A stretch of DNA of 64,000 nucleotides from Microbacterium flavum (GCF_018717645.1 NZ_JAFLHG010000002.1:248001-312000); one strand, 5' to 3'. Numbered from the stretch's first letter, positions 30,174-41,342 are shown. The notes: generated by a model not told the origin, from the letters alone. Translations and numbers: made by a program.

Positions 30174-31391
30174 ATGGCTCTGCGCACCCTCGATTCCCTG
30201 GGTTCGCTGGCCGGTAAGCGTGTCATCGTCCGTGTTGACTTCAACGTCCCTCTGAAAGAGGGCGTCATCACGGACGATGGCCGTATCCGGGCGGCTCTTC
30301 CCACCCTCAACCACCTGATCAACCAGGGCGCACGCGTCATCGCGTGCTCGCACCTGGGGCGCCCCGACGGCGCACCTGACGCGAAGTACAGCCTCGAGCC
30401 GGTCGCGCAGCGACTGTCCGAGCTCCTCGGCAAGCCCGTCGCCTTCGCCAAGGACACGGTCGGCGAGTCCGCTCAGGGCGCCGCCGCCGCCCTCGAGGAC
30501 GGGGACGTCGCCGTGATCGAGAACCTCCGGTTCAACCCGGGCGAGACGGCGAAGGATGCCGGTGAGCGCGCCGCGTTCGCGGAGCAGCTCGCCGCTCTCG
30601 GCGACGTGCTCGTGTCCGACGGCTTCGGCGTCGTGCATCGCAAGCAGGCCTCCGTGTACGAGCTCGCCGAGCTCCTGCCCTCGGCCGCGGGCTTCCTCAT
30701 CGAGAAGGAGGTCGATGTCCTCGACCGCCTCACGGAGAATCCCGAGCGCCCGTACGCGGTCGTCCTCGGCGGCTCGAAGGTCAGCGACAAGCTCGGCGTG
30801 ATCGAGCACCTTCTTCCGCGCGCGGACAAGATCCTCGTCGGCGGCGGCATGCTCTTCACCTTCCTCGCGGCACAGGGGTTGAAGGTGGGCAAGAGCCTGC
30901 TCGAGGCCGACCAGATCGACACGGTCAAGGGGTACATGGCGACAGCCGCCGAACGCGGCGTCGAGCTGATCCTGCCGGTGGACGCGGTCATGGCATCCGG
31001 GTTCGCGGCGGATGCCGACCACGTGGTCGCTGCTGCCGACGCGCTGGAGGAGACCCCCTTCGGTGCCGACGGGATGGGCCTGGACATCGGGCCGGAGACG
31101 GCGAGGATCTTCGCCGACGCGATCCGCAGCTCGAAGACGGTGTTCTGGAACGGCCCGATGGGCGTGTTCGAGATGGCCGCTTTCGCCGCGGGCACGAAGA
31201 CCGTCGCACAGGCGCTCACCGAGGTCGACGGCCTGTCGGTCGTCGGCGGCGGCGACTCCGCCGCGGCCGTGCGTCAACTCGGCTTCGCCGACGACCAGTT
31301 CGGTCACATCTCGACCGGCGGCGGCGCGAGCCTGGAATTCCTCGAGGGCAAGAAGCTCCCGGGCCTGGAGATCCTCGGATGGGAGAGCTGA
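30174..31391 (+). CDS. pgk: Phosphoglycerate kinase
   Basis: 405 residues, typical length. [25 protein letters not shown] at the N-terminus and SHLGRPDG are substrate-binding motifs; NGPMGVFE and GGGDSAAAV in the C-terminal domain bind the nucleotide. Makes ATP from 1,3-bisphosphoglycerate. Its stop codon overlaps the tpiA start (TGATG). Confidence 0.98.
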   Translation: MALRTLDSLGSLAGKRVIVRVDFNVPLKEGVITDDGRIRAALPTLNHLINQGARVIACSHLGRPDGAPDAKYSLEPVAQRLSELLGKPVAFAKDTVGESAQGAAAALEDGDVAVIENLRFNPGETAKDAGERAAFAEQLAALGDVLVSDGFGVVHRKQASVYELAELLPSAAGFLIEKEVDVLDRLTENPERPYAVVLGGSKVSDKLGVIEHLLPRADKILVGGGMLFTFLAAQGLKVGKSLLEADQIDTVKGYMATAAERGVELILPVDAVMASGFAADADHVVAAADALEETPFGADGMGLDIGPETARIFADAIRSSKTVFWNGPMGVFEMAAFAAGTKTVAQALTEVDGLSVVGGGDSAAAVRQLGFADDQFGHISTGGGASLEFLEGKKLPGLEILGWES

Positions 31392-32173
31392 TGGCGCGCA
31401 CACCGCTCATCGCCGGAAACTGGAAGATGAACCTCGACCACCTGCAGGCGGTCGCATTCATCCAGAAGCTGCACTGGACGCTGAAGGACGCCGGCCACGA
31501 GAACGACACGGTCGAGGTCGCGGTGTTCCCGCCCTTCACCGACATCCGCACCGTGCAGACGCTCATCGACGCCGACAAGATCCCGTTCGCCCTCGGCGCG
31601 CAGGACCTGTCGACGCACGATTCGGGTGCGTACACGGGAGAGATCTCGGGAGCGTTCCTCTCGAAGCTCGCGTGCGGCTACGTCATCATCGGGCACTCCG
31701 AGCGACGCGACTACCACCACGAGACGGACGAGGTCGTCGCCGCGAAGGTCCAGGCCGCGCTGCGCCATGGCCTCGTGCCGGTCATCTGCGTGGGGGAGAC
31801 GCTCGAGCAGCGCGAGGAGTCCGGTCCGACCGCCGTGTCGGTGGGGCAGCTGGAGGTCGCGCTGGAAGGCGTGCCGGCCGATGCCGACGTCGTCGTCGCG
31901 TACGAGCCGGTCTGGGCGATCGGGACGGGCCAGGTCGCCTCGCCCGAGCAGGCTCAGGAGGTCTGCGGGGCTCTCCGCCAGGTCGTCGCCGACAAGCTCG
32001 GTGCCGATGCGGCCGCCCGCACCCGGATCCTCTACGGCGGATCCGTGAAGTCCGGCAACATCGCGAGCTTCATGCGCGAACCCGACGTCGACGGGGCCCT
32101 CGTCGGCGGGGCGAGCCTCGTCGCGGACGAGTTCGCCGCGATCATCCGCTACCAGAAGCACGTCGGGGTCTGA
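31391..32173 (+). CDS. tpiA: Triose-phosphate isomerase
   Basis: 260 residues. The catalytic Lys is K12 in AGNWKMN, the catalytic His lies in IIGHSERR and the catalytic Glu in [12 protein letters not shown]; the phosphate loop is YGGSVKSGN. An in-frame ATG 12 bases upstream exists, but the one overlapping the pgk stop gives the conserved N-terminus. Confidence 0.98.
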   Translation: MARTPLIAGNWKMNLDHLQAVAFIQKLHWTLKDAGHENDTVEVAVFPPFTDIRTVQTLIDADKIPFALGAQDLSTHDSGAYTGEISGAFLSKLACGYVIIGHSERRDYHHETDEVVAAKVQAALRHGLVPVICVGETLEQREESGPTAVSVGQLEVALEGVPADADVVVAYEPVWAIGTGQVASPEQAQEVCGALRQVVADKLGADAAARTRILYGGSVKSGNIASFMREPDVDGALVGGASLVADEFAAIIRYQKHVGV

Positions 32174-32227
32174 CCCTCGACCCTCGGCAGGCCCTGGGGA
32201 CCAGCCGGTCCCCGGGCTTGTCGAGGG
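32174..32227 (+). terminator. Hairpin between tpiA and secG
   Basis: An inner 10-bp stem (32193-32202 with 32207-32216, loop AGCC) and an outer CCCTCGA/TCGAGGG pair (32174-32180, 32221-32227). It could terminate or attenuate transcription from gap-pgk-tpiA before the separate secG promoter. Confidence 0.55.
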
Positions 32228-32247
32228 GCCCCCGTCGCGCGGACCGG

Positions 32248-32253
32248 TATACT
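32248..32253 (+). promoter_or_regulatory. Candidate -10 box for secG-rbpA
   Basis: TATACT, two bases from consensus, with a GTG 8 bp downstream (32262) and the preferred secG GTG at 32301. No clear -35. Confidence 0.45.
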
Positions 32254-32300
32254 CGACCCTTGTGCGCCCTGAGGTGGCGCCGCGAAAGGCATCTTCGACT

Positions 32301-32549
32301 GTGGACATCCTCGAGTTCGTGCTGCAGGTCCTGCTGGGCATCACCAGCCTCCTGCTGACTCTCCTGATCCTGCTGCACAAAGGACGTGGAGGTGGCCTGT
32401 CCGACATGTTCGGCGGCGGCATGAGCTCTGCGATGGGCTCCTCGGGCCTCGCCGAACGCAACCTGAACCGCTTCACCGTCGTCCTCGCGCTCGTCTGGTT
32501 CGTCGCCATCGTCGCGCTGGGACTCATCACGAAATTCCAGGGGATCTGA
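32301..32549 (+). CDS. secG: Preprotein translocase subunit SecG
   Basis: 82 residues with two helices (VLQVLLGITSLLLTLLILLH and FTVVLALVWFVAIVALGLI) around the conserved cytoplasmic loop KGRGGGLSDMFGGG. Part of the SecYEG channel. GTG at 32301 matches the usual start of the family; a GTG at 32262, 8 bp after a -10 box, would add 13 residues and cannot be fully excluded. Follows tpiA as in many actinobacteria; its stop overlaps the rbpA start (TGATG). Confidence 0.93.
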   Translation: MDILEFVLQVLLGITSLLLTLLILLHKGRGGGLSDMFGGGMSSAMGSSGLAERNLNRFTVVLALVWFVAIVALGLITKFQGI

Positions 32550-32905
32550 TGGCTACCGGAGGAAACGCGATCCGCGGCACCCGAGTCGGTGCCGGCCCCA
32601 TGGGTGAGCAGGACCACGGTCACCACGCCGATCGGGTCGCCGTCTCGTACTGGGATGCCCTCGGCAATGAGACCGTGCGGTACTTCGCCGCCGGCATCGC
32701 GGACGAGGAGATCCCCGAGGTCATCGACTCGCCGCACTCGGGCCTTCCGGCCGGGCGCGACAAGGAGAACCCTCCGGCACTCGCGAAGACCGAGCCCTAC
32801 AAGACGCACCTGGCGTACGTCAAGGAACGCCGCACCGAGGAAGAGGCCGATGCCCTCCTCGACGATGCGCTGCATCAGCTGCGCGAACGCCGCGGCCAGG
32901 CCTGA
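32549..32905 (+). CDS. rbpA: RNA polymerase-binding protein RbpA
   Basis: 118 residues. IRGTRVGAGPMG at the N-terminus, the core VSYWDALGNETVRYFAAGIADEEIPEVIDSPHSGLPAG, and the C-terminal sigma-interaction helix YKTHLAYVKERRTEEEADALLDDAL. RbpA is an actinobacterial protein that stabilises open complexes with the principal sigma factor. The zinc-coordinating Cys residues of some RbpA proteins are absent here. Coupled to secG and followed by a bidirectional terminator. Confidence 0.96.
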   Translation: MATGGNAIRGTRVGAGPMGEQDHGHHADRVAVSYWDALGNETVRYFAAGIADEEIPEVIDSPHSGLPAGRDKENPPALAKTEPYKTHLAYVKERRTEEEADALLDDALHQLRERRGQA

Positions 32906-32912
32906 CGCCGGA

Positions 32913-32933
32913 AGCCGCCGAATCGCGGCGGCT
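32913..32933. terminator. Bidirectional terminator between rbpA and pgl
   Basis: AGCCGCCG / CGGCGGCT, a perfect 8-bp stem with an AATCG loop in the 27-bp gap between convergent genes. Its right arm reaches the pgl stop codon. Confidence 0.6.
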
Positions 32934-33712
32934 CAGAACTCCTGGTCGATGAGCTCCGGCGGGACGTTCGTCGCGGCATCCCGATCGACGAAGAACAGGG
33001 TCCGCCGACGTCCCTTCGCGCCGGCTGCCGGCACCGTCTCGTAGCTCGCGCCGGCGAGCGCCAGCCCCAGCGCGGAGGCCTTGTCGACGCCGGAGAGCAC
33101 CAGCCAGACGCAGCGTGCCGAATTCAGCACGGGGCGCGTCAGGCTGAGCCGATCGGCGGGCGGCTTGGGAGCGTCGTGGACGGCGACGACCGAGCGGTCG
33201 GTGACCTGGATCTCGGCCCGATCGGGGAAGAGCGAGGCGATGTGCCCATCCGGCCCGACGCCGAGGAAGCACAGGTAGAACGCCGGCCACGCGCGATCAT
33301 CGTCTCCGAAGCGCGCGAGCTCGGCCGCATACTGCATCGCCGCCTCGTCCATGTCGGCGGCGTCGTCCGTCGTCGCCATCGAGTGCACGTTCGCCGCCGG
33401 GATGTCGATGTGGTCGATCAGCGCACGACGCGCTCCGACGTCATTGCGCTCCTCGTGCCCCGCCGGAAGGAAGCGCTCGTCGCCCCACCACAGGTGCACG
33501 GTGGACCAGTCCACCTCGGACCGGCGCGGGTGCTCGCCGGCGGCGCGGAGGACCTCGGTCCCGATCGCGCCACCCGTGAGGACCAGATGCGAGGTCTTGC
33601 CGGCGGTGGACCGTCGGATCAGCCGGACGAGCAGCCGCTCCGCGACATCGGATGCCAGGACATCGGCGTCACCGCTGATGACCACCCGCTTCTCGGTCCA
33701 CAACTGCGCCAT
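32933..33712 (-). CDS. pgl: 6-phosphogluconolactonase
   Basis: 259 residues. Hydrolyses 6-phosphogluconolactone in the oxidative pentose phosphate pathway. TGGAIGTEVL and WSTVHLWWGDERFLPAGHEERN are the family motifs, with GVGPDGHIASLFP as the catalytic-site segment. ATG at 33712, 8 bp after opcA, gives MAQLWTEKR; a much longer open frame upstream is a shadow. Last gene of the tkt-tal-pgi-zwf-opcA-pgl operon. Confidence 0.95.
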   Translation of the reverse strand: MAQLWTEKRVVISGDADVLASDVAERLLVRLIRRSTAGKTSHLVLTGGAIGTEVLRAAGEHPRRSEVDWSTVHLWWGDERFLPAGHEERNDVGARRALIDHIDIPAANVHSMATTDDAADMDEAAMQYAAELARFGDDDRAWPAFYLCFLGVGPDGHIASLFPDRAEIQVTDRSVVAVHDAPKPPADRLSLTRPVLNSARCVWLVLSGVDKASALGLALAGASYETVPAAGAKGRRRTLFFVDRDAATNVPPELIDQEF

Positions 33713-33720
33713 CGGAGCTC

Positions 33721-34692
33721 CTATGCCTCGGGACGTACGTCTGGCTGTGCATCGCGCCCGAGGTGCTCGGGAGGTCCGATGAGGGCCCAGCCGTCCGTGA
33801 TGACTCGACCATACAGGAGGTCGGGATCGAGGCGTCGGAGCTCCTCGGCGAGGCATTCCCGCAGCGTCCGGCGCGGCAGGACGATGTCGTGCGAGGGCTG
33901 TCCGGGCTGCGTGAGCGTCGCGTCGATGTCGTTGCTGCGCTCGAGGAGGATGTCTCCGGAGGGACGCACGAGACGCACCGACTGGATGCCGTGATCCCAC
34001 TCGTCGGGGTCGGCGTAGCGCCACACGACGGGGACCTCGAGCTTCAGTCGCAGCCACGCGGCGAGGAGCCCCGTCGAGGGGGAACTGCCCGCGCCGATCA
34101 CCTCGGCGGCCGTCACCGGCTCGTACGGCGGCTGGTCGAGCACGGCGGCGAGCTGCTCGCGCCAGTGCGTCAGGCGCGTCCAGGCAAGGTCCGTGTCTCC
34201 GGGGGCGTAGGTCCGCCCGAGCTGCGAGAGCCGGTCCTTCGCGAACGGCTTCGTCGAGGCATCCGTGATGCGTCGCTGCGCCATCCGACCGACGTCGGAG
34301 GACGACGGCACCTCCGGCGGGTAGTCCGGCCACCAGGCCACCACGGGCGCGTCGGGCAGCAGGAGGCCGGTGATGAGCCCCTCCTGGTTCGCGGCCGCGG
34401 CGCCATGCGCGCGGAGGACGACGACCTCGCTCGCGCCGGCGTCGCCGCCCACGCGGATCTGCGCGTCGAGCTTCGCGTCGCCTTCGGCGCTGGTGATCAG
34501 CACGATGACGCGCATCGGATGCTCGCGCGACGCGTCGTTCGCGGCCTCGATGGCCTCCTCCTGCAGACCGTGGGTCGTCACGATGACGAGGGTCAGCACA
34601 CGCCCCAGGGCGACCGCGCCGCCCTCCTCCCGCACGCTCACCAGGGAGCGGGCGATCTTCGAGACGGTGGTGTCGGGCAGATCGACGATCAC
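33721..34692 (-). CDS. opcA: Glucose-6-phosphate dehydrogenase assembly protein OpcA
   Basis: 323 residues. MIVDLPDTTVSKIARSLVSVREEGGAVALGRVLTLVI at the N-terminus and LPDAPVVAWWPDYPP, the conserved core. OpcA is an actinobacterial and cyanobacterial activator/assembly factor of Zwf with no known catalytic activity; it acts in the cytoplasm. Its ATG overlaps the zwf stop by 4 bases (ATGA), consistent with coupled synthesis of the two partners. Confidence 0.95.
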   Translation of the reverse strand: MIVDLPDTTVSKIARSLVSVREEGGAVALGRVLTLVIVTTHGLQEEAIEAANDASREHPMRVIVLITSAEGDAKLDAQIRVGGDAGASEVVVLRAHGAAAANQEGLITGLLLPDAPVVAWWPDYPPEVPSSSDVGRMAQRRITDASTKPFAKDRLSQLGRTYAPGDTDLAWTRLTHWREQLAAVLDQPPYEPVTAAEVIGAGSSPSTGLLAAWLRLKLEVPVVWRYADPDEWDHGIQSVRLVRPSGDILLERSNDIDATLTQPGQPSHDIVLPRRTLRECLAEELRRLDPDLLYGRVITDGWALIGPPEHLGRDAQPDVRPEA

Positions 34693-36239
34693 GGGCGCCT
34701 CCAGACGCGGCCGTCACGGGCCAGGAGCTCATCGGCGGACGGGGGTCCCCAGGATCCCGGGGAGTACTGCTCGAGGGGCCCGCCCTCGTTCGCCCAGTAT
34801 TCCTCGACCGGGTCGAGGATCTTCCAGGACAACTCGACCTCCTCGTGCCGCGGGAACAGCGGCGGGTCGCCGAGCAGCACGTCGAGGATGAGGCGCTCGT
34901 ACGCCTCGGGGCTCGATTCGGTGAACGCGTGGCCGTAGCCGAAGTCCATCGTGACGTCGCGGACCTCGTTGCCGGCGCCGGGAACCTTCGAGCCGAATCG
35001 GATCGTGACGCCCTCGTCCGGCTGCACCCGGATCACGAGAGCGTTCTGGCCGAGCTCGAGCGTCTGGTTGCGCTGGAAGAGCAGCTGCGGCGCGCGCTTG
35101 AACACGACGGCGATCTCGGTGACGCGGCGGCCCAGGCGCTTGCCGGTGCGCAGGTAGAACGGGACCCCGGCCCAGCGGCGGGTGGCGATCTCCAGCTTGA
35201 CGGCGGCGTACGTCTCCGTCGTCGAACGGGGATTCATGCCGTCCTCCTCGAGGAAGGCCGTCACCTCTTCGCCGCCCTGCCAGCCGCCCCCGTACTGCCC
35301 GCGGGCGGTCGCCGTCGCGAGGTCTGCGGGCAGGCGCACCGCGGCGAGGACCTTCTCCTTCTCGGCGCGCAGGTCGGTGGCCGACATCGAGATCGGCTCC
35401 TCCATGGCGGTGAGAGCGAGCAGCTGCAGCAGGTGGTTCTGGATGACGTCGCGCGCCGCGCCGATGCCGTCGTAGTACCCGGCACGTCCGCCGACGCCGA
35501 TGTCCTCGGCCATCGTGATCTGCACGTGGTCGACGTAGTTGGCGTTCCAGATCGGCTCGTACAGCTCATTGGCGAAGCGCAGGGCGAGGATGTTCTGGAC
35601 CGTCTCCTTGCCGAGATAGTGGTCGATCCGGAAGATCGAGTCGGCCGGGAATGCGACCTCGAGCGCGGCATTGAGCTCACGCGCGGTCTGCAGGTCCGAT
35701 CCGAACGGCTTCTCGATGACCACGCGACGCCAGGCGTCGGGATTGTTCGACTTGTCGTCGACGAGCCCCGACTCCTTCAGCTGCTTCGCGACGATCGGGA
35801 AGTCCCGCGGGGGGATCGAGAGGTAGAACGCGTGGTTCCCCATCGTCCCGCGCTCGACGTCGAGCTTCTCGACGGTCTCGCGAAGACGTCGGAAGGCGTC
35901 GGGGTCGCCGAACTCGCCCGAGACGAAGCGGATCCCTTGCAGGAGCTGCTTCCACGTCTCCTCGCGGAACGGGGTCCGCGCGTACTGGCGGACGGCGTCG
36001 TGGACGACGTTGGCGAAGTCCTGATCCTCCCAGTCGCGCCGGGCGAACCCGACGAGGGCGAAGCCCGGCGGCAGGAGCCCGCGATTGGCGAGGTCGTACA
36101 CGGCGGGCATGAGCTTCTTGCGCGACAGGTCTCCCGTCACGCCGAAGATCACGAGGGCGCTCGGCCCCGCGATGCGGTTCAGGCGGCGGTCATCGGGGTC
36201 GCGCAGGGGGTTGTGCCCCCGCGACATCTCCACGGTCAT
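34689..36239 (-). CDS. zwf: Glucose-6-phosphate 1-dehydrogenase
   Basis: 516 residues. The dinucleotide motif GVTGDLSRKKLMPA near residue 35 and the substrate-site signature RIDHYLGKETVQN near 200 are diagnostic. First step of the oxidative pentose phosphate pathway, producing NADPH. ATG at 36239 gives MTVEMSRGHNPL; the Met five codons later is an alternative start. 12 bp downstream of pgi, overlapping opcA. Confidence 0.97.
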   Translation of the reverse strand: MTVEMSRGHNPLRDPDDRRLNRIAGPSALVIFGVTGDLSRKKLMPAVYDLANRGLLPPGFALVGFARRDWEDQDFANVVHDAVRQYARTPFREETWKQLLQGIRFVSGEFGDPDAFRRLRETVEKLDVERGTMGNHAFYLSIPPRDFPIVAKQLKESGLVDDKSNNPDAWRRVVIEKPFGSDLQTARELNAALEVAFPADSIFRIDHYLGKETVQNILALRFANELYEPIWNANYVDHVQITMAEDIGVGGRAGYYDGIGAARDVIQNHLLQLLALTAMEEPISMSATDLRAEKEKVLAAVRLPADLATATARGQYGGGWQGGEEVTAFLEEDGMNPRSTTETYAAVKLEIATRRWAGVPFYLRTGKRLGRRVTEIAVVFKRAPQLLFQRNQTLELGQNALVIRVQPDEGVTIRFGSKVPGAGNEVRDVTMDFGYGHAFTESSPEAYERLILDVLLGDPPLFPRHEEVELSWKILDPVEEYWANEGGPLEQYSPGSWGPPSADELLARDGRVWRRP

Positions 36240-36251
36240 CGAAGGGGACTC

Positions 36252-37880
36252 CTACTGCGCTGCTTCGAACAGCGCGAGCACGTCGGTCTGGGGATCGGTC
36301 AGGGTGAGGGTCACGACGGGGCGGTCGTGCGCGACGAGCACGGAGGCGTCACCGGCCGCCTGTGCGCTGATGAGCTGACCGAAGGTGAACGGACGCCCGG
36401 GGATCTCAAGGTCGACCTCACCCGATCCGAGGATCTGGAGGAAGACGCCCTGCGCCGGGCCGCCCTTGTGGTACTGGCCGGTCGAGTGCAGGAACCGCGG
36501 ACCCCACCCGAAGGTCGTGGGGCGGCCGCTGTCCGCCGCGACCAGCTCGCGCAGACCCTGGAGCTGCGGAACGGCGACGCGGTCCACATACGCCTGGATC
36601 GCGACATAGCCGTCCGGTCCGAGACGCGCCCAGAGCGCGTCGAGGACGCCCGCGAGCGTGCCGGAGGCGGCGAGAGCGTCGTCGGAGACGCGCACCTCGA
36701 CGTCGCCGTCGACGAAGGCGGGGGAGCCCACCTCCGGCCGTGCCTCCAGGAGGCCGCGCGTGGCCGTCTTGGCCGACTCGACGTCGGGCTGATCGAACGG
36801 GTCGATCCCGAGGATGCGTCCCGCGATCGCTGTCGCGTATTCCCAGACGACGAACTGCGCACCGAGCGACCCGCTGATGAGGATCTCGTCGGGGTACTGC
36901 TCGAGGATGCGGAAGTGGACGGCGTCGTCGACGAGACGGAGGATCTGCAGATCCGCCGGGGTCTGATCGACTTCGGGGGAGACGGGCAGCAGGACGACAG
37001 GCAGGATGCCGGTGCCCTGCTTGCCGGTCGACTCCGCGATCAGCTGTTCGATCCAGTCGGGGAGGCCCACGATGTGGGTGCCGTCGGAGACGAGGCCGAG
37101 CTTGTCGCGGCGCGGGATCTCCGCCGTGCTGCCGGCGATCGCGGCCGCCAGGACCAGCGCGGGGTTCCGCGGGTCATCGATCGCGACCTCGAGCAGTGTC
37201 GCCTCGGCCTCGTCGAGCAGTTCGGTGAGGTCGACGCCGGCGAGCCCGGACGGCACGAGCCCGAACGCGGTCAGCGCCGAGTATCGGCCGCCGACGGTGG
37301 GGTCCGCGGTGAAGACGCGGTAGCCGGCCTCGCGGGCTGACGCCTCGAGCGGCGAGCCCGGGTCGGTCACCACGACGATCCGCTCCGCCGGGTCGATGCC
37401 GAGGTCGCGCCAGGCAGCTTCGAAGGCGCGGCGTGCGGAATCGGTCTCCACGGTCGACCCCGACTTGGAGGAGACGACCAAGACCGTCTCAGCCAGGCCG
37501 CCGCTCTCGCTGTCGCCGTCGATCGCTGCGAGCACCTGGCCGGGCGCCGTGGCATCGAGGACGACCAGCGGAACCCCGGCGGTGGCCGCGATCACCTCGG
37601 GCGCGAGCGACGATCCGCCCATGCCGGCGAGAACGATCCGGGTCAGACCGCGCTCGACCAGATCGGCGCGAAGCGCCTCGATCTCGGGGACCAGCGGACG
37701 AGAGACGGTGACCGCGTCGACCCAGCCGAGCCGGCGCGCGGCCTCGTCTGCGGCATCCGGCCCCCACAGGTCGGCATCGCCGGCCGTGATCCCGCTCGCG
37801 ATGAGCGAGTCGACGAGGGTGGGCAGGGTCGCCTCGACGACCTCCTTCACGCGCCCCGAGACGTGGATCTCGAAGCTCAC
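36252..37880 (-). CDS. pgi: Glucose-6-phosphate isomerase
   Basis: 542 residues from a GTG that overlaps the tal stop (GTGA). SIS-domain sugar isomerase: [38 protein letters not shown] and [15 protein letters not shown] are the phosphosugar-site motifs, with [20 protein letters not shown] further on. Interconverts glucose 6-phosphate and fructose 6-phosphate. Its place within the tkt-tal-zwf-opcA-pgl operon allows carbon to re-enter the oxidative branch. The frame is open upstream inside tal, but no conserved sequence lies there. Confidence 0.95.
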   Translation of the reverse strand: MSFEIHVSGRVKEVVEATLPTLVDSLIASGITAGDADLWGPDAADEAARRLGWVDAVTVSRPLVPEIEALRADLVERGLTRIVLAGMGGSSLAPEVIAATAGVPLVVLDATAPGQVLAAIDGDSESGGLAETVLVVSSKSGSTVETDSARRAFEAAWRDLGIDPAERIVVVTDPGSPLEASAREAGYRVFTADPTVGGRYSALTAFGLVPSGLAGVDLTELLDEAEATLLEVAIDDPRNPALVLAAAIAGSTAEIPRRDKLGLVSDGTHIVGLPDWIEQLIAESTGKQGTGILPVVLLPVSPEVDQTPADLQILRLVDDAVHFRILEQYPDEILISGSLGAQFVVWEYATAIAGRILGIDPFDQPDVESAKTATRGLLEARPEVGSPAFVDGDVEVRVSDDALAASGTLAGVLDALWARLGPDGYVAIQAYVDRVAVPQLQGLRELVAADSGRPTTFGWGPRFLHSTGQYHKGGPAQGVFLQILGSGEVDLEIPGRPFTFGQLISAQAAGDASVLVAHDRPVVTLTLTDPQTDVLALFEAAQ

Positions 37881-39001
37881 CGCGCGTTCTCCGGAGCGGC
37901 GGCGAGGGCGGCGGAGACGGTCGACTTCAGGTCCTGCCAGGACGCGATGAACTTCTCGACACCCTCGTCCTCGAGCAGCTGGGTGACATCGGCGACGTCC
38001 ACGCCCACGGAGGCGAGCTCGTCGAACACGCGGTGCGCGTCGGCGTACTGACCGGTGATGGTGTCGCCGGTGATGACGCCGTGGTCGAAGGTCGCCTGGA
38101 GGGTCTTCTCCGGCATGGTGTTGACCGTGCCGGGGGCGACGAGCTCGGTGACGTAGAGGGTGTCGGGGAGTGCCGGGTCCTTGACGCCGGTGGACGCCCA
38201 CAGCGGACGCTGCACGTTCGCGCCGGCGGCGGTCAGCTGGCGCGCGCGGTCCTCGCCGAAGCGCTTCTCGAACAGCTCGTAGGCCAGACGGGCGTTCGCC
38301 AGGCCCGCCTTCGAGCGGAGGGCGGCGGCAGCGTCCGTGCCGATGGCGTTCAGGCGCTTGTCGACCTCGGTGTCCACGCGAGAGACGAAGAACGATGCCA
38401 CCGAGTGGATGCCGGAGAGGTCGTGCCCGTTCTCCTTCGCCTGCTCGAGGCCGGAGAGGTACGCGTCGATGACCGCGTCGTAGCGCTCGAGGGAGAAGAT
38501 CAGCGTCACGTTGACCGAGATGCCCGCGGCGATCGTCGCCGTGATGGCGGGCAGGCCCGCCTTCGTCGCAGGGATCTTGATGAGGGCGTTGGGGCGGTCG
38601 ACCTTCGCCCACAGCTGCTGCGCCTCGGCGATGGTCCCGTCGGTGTCATGAGCGAGGTCGGGGGAGACCTCGATCGAGACCCGGCCGTCCACGCCGCCCG
38701 TGGCGTCATAGACGGGGCGGAAGATGTCGGCGGCATCCCGGACGTCGGTCGTCGTGATCTCGAAGATCGCCTCGTCGGCGGACACGCCGCGCGCGGCGAG
38801 CGCCGCGAGGGGAGCGTCGTACGAGTCGTCCTCCGTGTTGCCGATCGCGGCCTGGAAGATCGACGGGTTCGTCGTCACACCCGAGATGTCGCGGGTCTGG
38901 ATGAGCTGCGCGAGGTTGCCGGAGTCGATGCGCCCCCGGCTCAGGTCGTCGAGCCAGATGCTGACGCCGGCGGCGGCCAGCTCCTGCGTGGGCGTGCTCA
39001 T
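37877..39001 (-). CDS. tal: Transaldolase
   Basis: 374 residues, the long actinobacterial form. [11 protein letters not shown] and [13 protein letters not shown] near the N-terminus, the Schiff-base lysine K142 in [16 protein letters not shown], and [12 protein letters not shown] are present. Transfers a dihydroxyacetone unit between sugar phosphates. ATG at 39001 overlaps the tkt stop by 4 bases (ATGA); the longer open frame is a shadow of tkt. Confidence 0.97.
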   Translation of the reverse strand: MSTPTQELAAAGVSIWLDDLSRGRIDSGNLAQLIQTRDISGVTTNPSIFQAAIGNTEDDSYDAPLAALAARGVSADEAIFEITTTDVRDAADIFRPVYDATGGVDGRVSIEVSPDLAHDTDGTIAEAQQLWAKVDRPNALIKIPATKAGLPAITATIAAGISVNVTLIFSLERYDAVIDAYLSGLEQAKENGHDLSGIHSVASFFVSRVDTEVDKRLNAIGTDAAAALRSKAGLANARLAYELFEKRFGEDRARQLTAAGANVQRPLWASTGVKDPALPDTLYVTELVAPGTVNTMPEKTLQATFDHGVITGDTITGQYADAHRVFDELASVGVDVADVTQLLEDEGVEKFIASWQDLKSTVSAALAAAPENAR

Positions 39002-41076
39002 GAGTTCTCCTTGACGGTTGCGCGCGCCGCTTCCACGACGTGGTCGGCGGTGATGCCGAACTTCTCGAACAGGGTCTTGTAGTCGGCGGAGGCGCCGAAG
39101 TGGTCGATGCCGACCGTGCGGCCGGTGTCGCCGACCACGCTGCGCCACAGCGGCGTCGATCCGGCTTCGACCGACACGCGGGCCTTCACTGCGGCCGGGA
39201 GGACGCTCTCGCGGTACGCGTCATCCTGCTCGGCGAACCATTCGAGCGACGGGGCCGACACGACGCGGGCGCGGATGCCCTCCGCCGCGAGCGTCTCGCG
39301 CGCCTGGACGGCGAGCTGGACCTCGGAGCCGGTGGCGATGAGCACGACATCGGGCGCGCCGCCGTCCGCGTCGACGAGCACGTAGGCGCCCTTGGCGACC
39401 CCGTCCGTCGTCGCGAAGCCGTCCTCGCCGCGGGGGAACACCGGGATGTTCTGGCGGGTGAGGGCGATGCCCACGGGGCCTCCCGAGGTGCGGCGAACGA
39501 TCTCGAGCCAGGCGGCGGAGGTCTCGTTCGCGTCCGCGGGGCGCACCACCGTGAAGTTCGGGATGAGGCGCAGGGTCGACAGCTGCTCGACGGGCTGGTG
39601 CGTCGGGCCGTCCTCGCCGAGGGCGACGGAGTCGTGCGTCCACACGAAGATCGACGGGATGTCCATCAGCGCGGCCAGGCGCACCGGCGGCCGCATGTAG
39701 TCGCTGAAGATCAGGAACGTGCCGCCGAAGGGGCGGGTCGGGCCGTGGAGCTTGATGCCGTTGACGATCGCGCCCATGGCGTGCTCGCGGATGCCGAAGT
39801 GCAGCACACGCCCGTACGGGTCACCCGACCATTCGTGGGTCGACCATTCGGCGGGGATGAAGCTCTTGGCCTCCTTGATGGTCGTCAGGTTCGACTCGGC
39901 GAGATCGGCGGATCCGCCCCAGAGCTCGGGGAGCTGCGCGGCGAGCGCGTTGATGACCTGTCCGGAGGCGGCGCGGGTGGAGACATCCTTGCCCGCTGCG
40001 AACGAGGGCACCGAGAGATCCTCGGGGAGCTGCCCGGACTCGAGCCGGTCGAGGAGCGCCTTGCGCTCGGGGTTGGCCGACGCCCAGGCGTCGAAGGCCT
40101 CCTGCCAGGCGGCGCGCTCCTGCTCGGCCCGCTCACCGAGCTCGCGCGTGTGCGCGATGACGTCGTCCGCCACGTCGAAGGTCTTCTCCGGGTCGAATCC
40201 GAGGACCTTCTTGGTGGCGGCGAGCTCGTCGGCGCCGAGGGCGGAGCCGTGGATCTTGCCGGAGTTCTGCTTGCCGGGGCTCGGCCAGCCGATGATCGTC
40301 TTCAGGATGATGAGGGACGGCTTGGCGGTCTCTCCCTGAGCCGCCTCGATCGCGGCGTAGAGCTCGGCGACGTCCTCGACGTACTGGCCGGTCTTCTTCC
40401 AGTCGACCGTCTGCACCTGCCAGCCGTAGGCCTCGTAGCGCTTGGCGACGTCCTCGGTGAAGGCGACGTTCGTGTCGTCCTCGATCGAGATCTGGTTGGA
40501 GTCGTAGATCGCGATGAGGTTGCCGAGCTCCTGGTGGCCGGCGAGGCTCGACGCCTCGCTGGTGACACCCTCCTGGAGGTCGCCGTCACCGGCGATCACA
40601 TAGACGAAGTGGTCGAAGGGAGAGGTGCCGGCGGCCGCCTCGGGGTCGAAGAGGCCCCGCTCGTAGCGAGCGGCGTAGGCGAAGCCGACGGCGGAGGACA
40701 GGCCCTGGCCGAGCGGGCCCGTCGTGATCTCCACACCCTTCGTGTGGCCGTACTCCGGGTGGCCCGGGGTCAGCGACCCCCAGGTCCGGAGCGCCTCGAG
40801 ATCGGTGAGTTCCAGACCGAAACCGCCGAGGTACAGCTGCACGTACTGGGTGAGCGAAGAATGCCCCGCGGAGAGGATGAAGCGGTCGCGGCCCAGCCAG
40901 TGGGTGTCGGCGGGGTCGTGCCGCAGGACCCGCTGATACAGCAGGTATGCCGCGGGCGCGAGGCTCATGGCCGTTCCAGGGTGACCGTTGCCCACCTTCT
41001 CCACGGCATCCGCCGCGAGAACTCGGGCGGTGTCCACCGCACGCCGATCGATTTCATCCCAACGCAATTCGGACAC
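38998..41076 (-). CDS. tkt: Transketolase
   Basis: 692 residues. Thiamine diphosphate-binding motif [32 protein letters not shown] (about 160-190), and in the pyrimidine domain [15 protein letters not shown] and [23 protein letters not shown] at 41076 gives [18 protein letters not shown], with GAAAGGGCGG upstream. First gene of the pentose phosphate operon and divergent from ctaB. Confidence 0.98.
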   Translation of the reverse strand: MSELRWDEIDRRAVDTARVLAADAVEKVGNGHPGTAMSLAPAAYLLYQRVLRHDPADTHWLGRDRFILSAGHSSLTQYVQLYLGGFGLELTDLEALRTWGSLTPGHPEYGHTKGVEITTGPLGQGLSSAVGFAYAARYERGLFDPEAAAGTSPFDHFVYVIAGDGDLQEGVTSEASSLAGHQELGNLIAIYDSNQISIEDDTNVAFTEDVAKRYEAYGWQVQTVDWKKTGQYVEDVAELYAAIEAAQGETAKPSLIILKTIIGWPSPGKQNSGKIHGSALGADELAATKKVLGFDPEKTFDVADDVIAHTRELGERAEQERAAWQEAFDAWASANPERKALLDRLESGQLPEDLSVPSFAAGKDVSTRAASGQVINALAAQLPELWGGSADLAESNLTTIKEAKSFIPAEWSTHEWSGDPYGRVLHFGIREHAMGAIVNGIKLHGPTRPFGGTFLIFSDYMRPPVRLAALMDIPSIFVWTHDSVALGEDGPTHQPVEQLSTLRLIPNFTVVRPADANETSAAWLEIVRRTSGGPVGIALTRQNIPVFPRGEDGFATTDGVAKGAYVLVDADGGAPDVVLIATGSEVQLAVQARETLAAEGIRARVVSAPSLEWFAEQDDAYRESVLPAAVKARVSVEAGSTPLWRSVVGDTGRTVGIDHFGASADYKTLFEKFGITADHVVEAARATVKENS

Positions 41077-41342
41077 GGACCGCCCTTTCGAGAGTGAGGG
41101 AGTGCGGCCGAGGCGATGCCCGGCGGCGGCGCCGCTGGGATCCGGCGCTCGGCGGCGCTTGTGGTTTCAGCTTACCGACTGCGCGTGCCGGCCAGGCCAT
41201 GTGACGCAACTGCGCGTCGGGTCCGGAGGACGCCGTCAATACAACTGAGTGTACGTAGTTCAGCAGAGTGAACACAAGGGCGGCTCCTCCGTCACAGGCG
41301 CTGACCTAGAATGGACCCGGCAGGCAGCGGAGGGAAGCACAG
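41077..41342. promoter_or_regulatory. Divergent tkt / ctaB control region
   Basis: 266 bp with no gene. Most is G+C-rich, but 41230-41280 is relatively A+T-rich. On the minus strand TTGTGT...TACACT with 18-bp spacing is a possible tkt promoter; on the plus strand TAGAAT (41307-41312) is a -10 candidate for ctaB. GGAGGGAAG precedes the ctaB ATG. Confidence 0.45.

Noticed and set aside
36252..38612. Longer 786-residue frame for pgi
   Set aside because: The upstream part is antisense-like filler inside tal; the GTG at 37880 overlapping the tal stop gives the conserved start.
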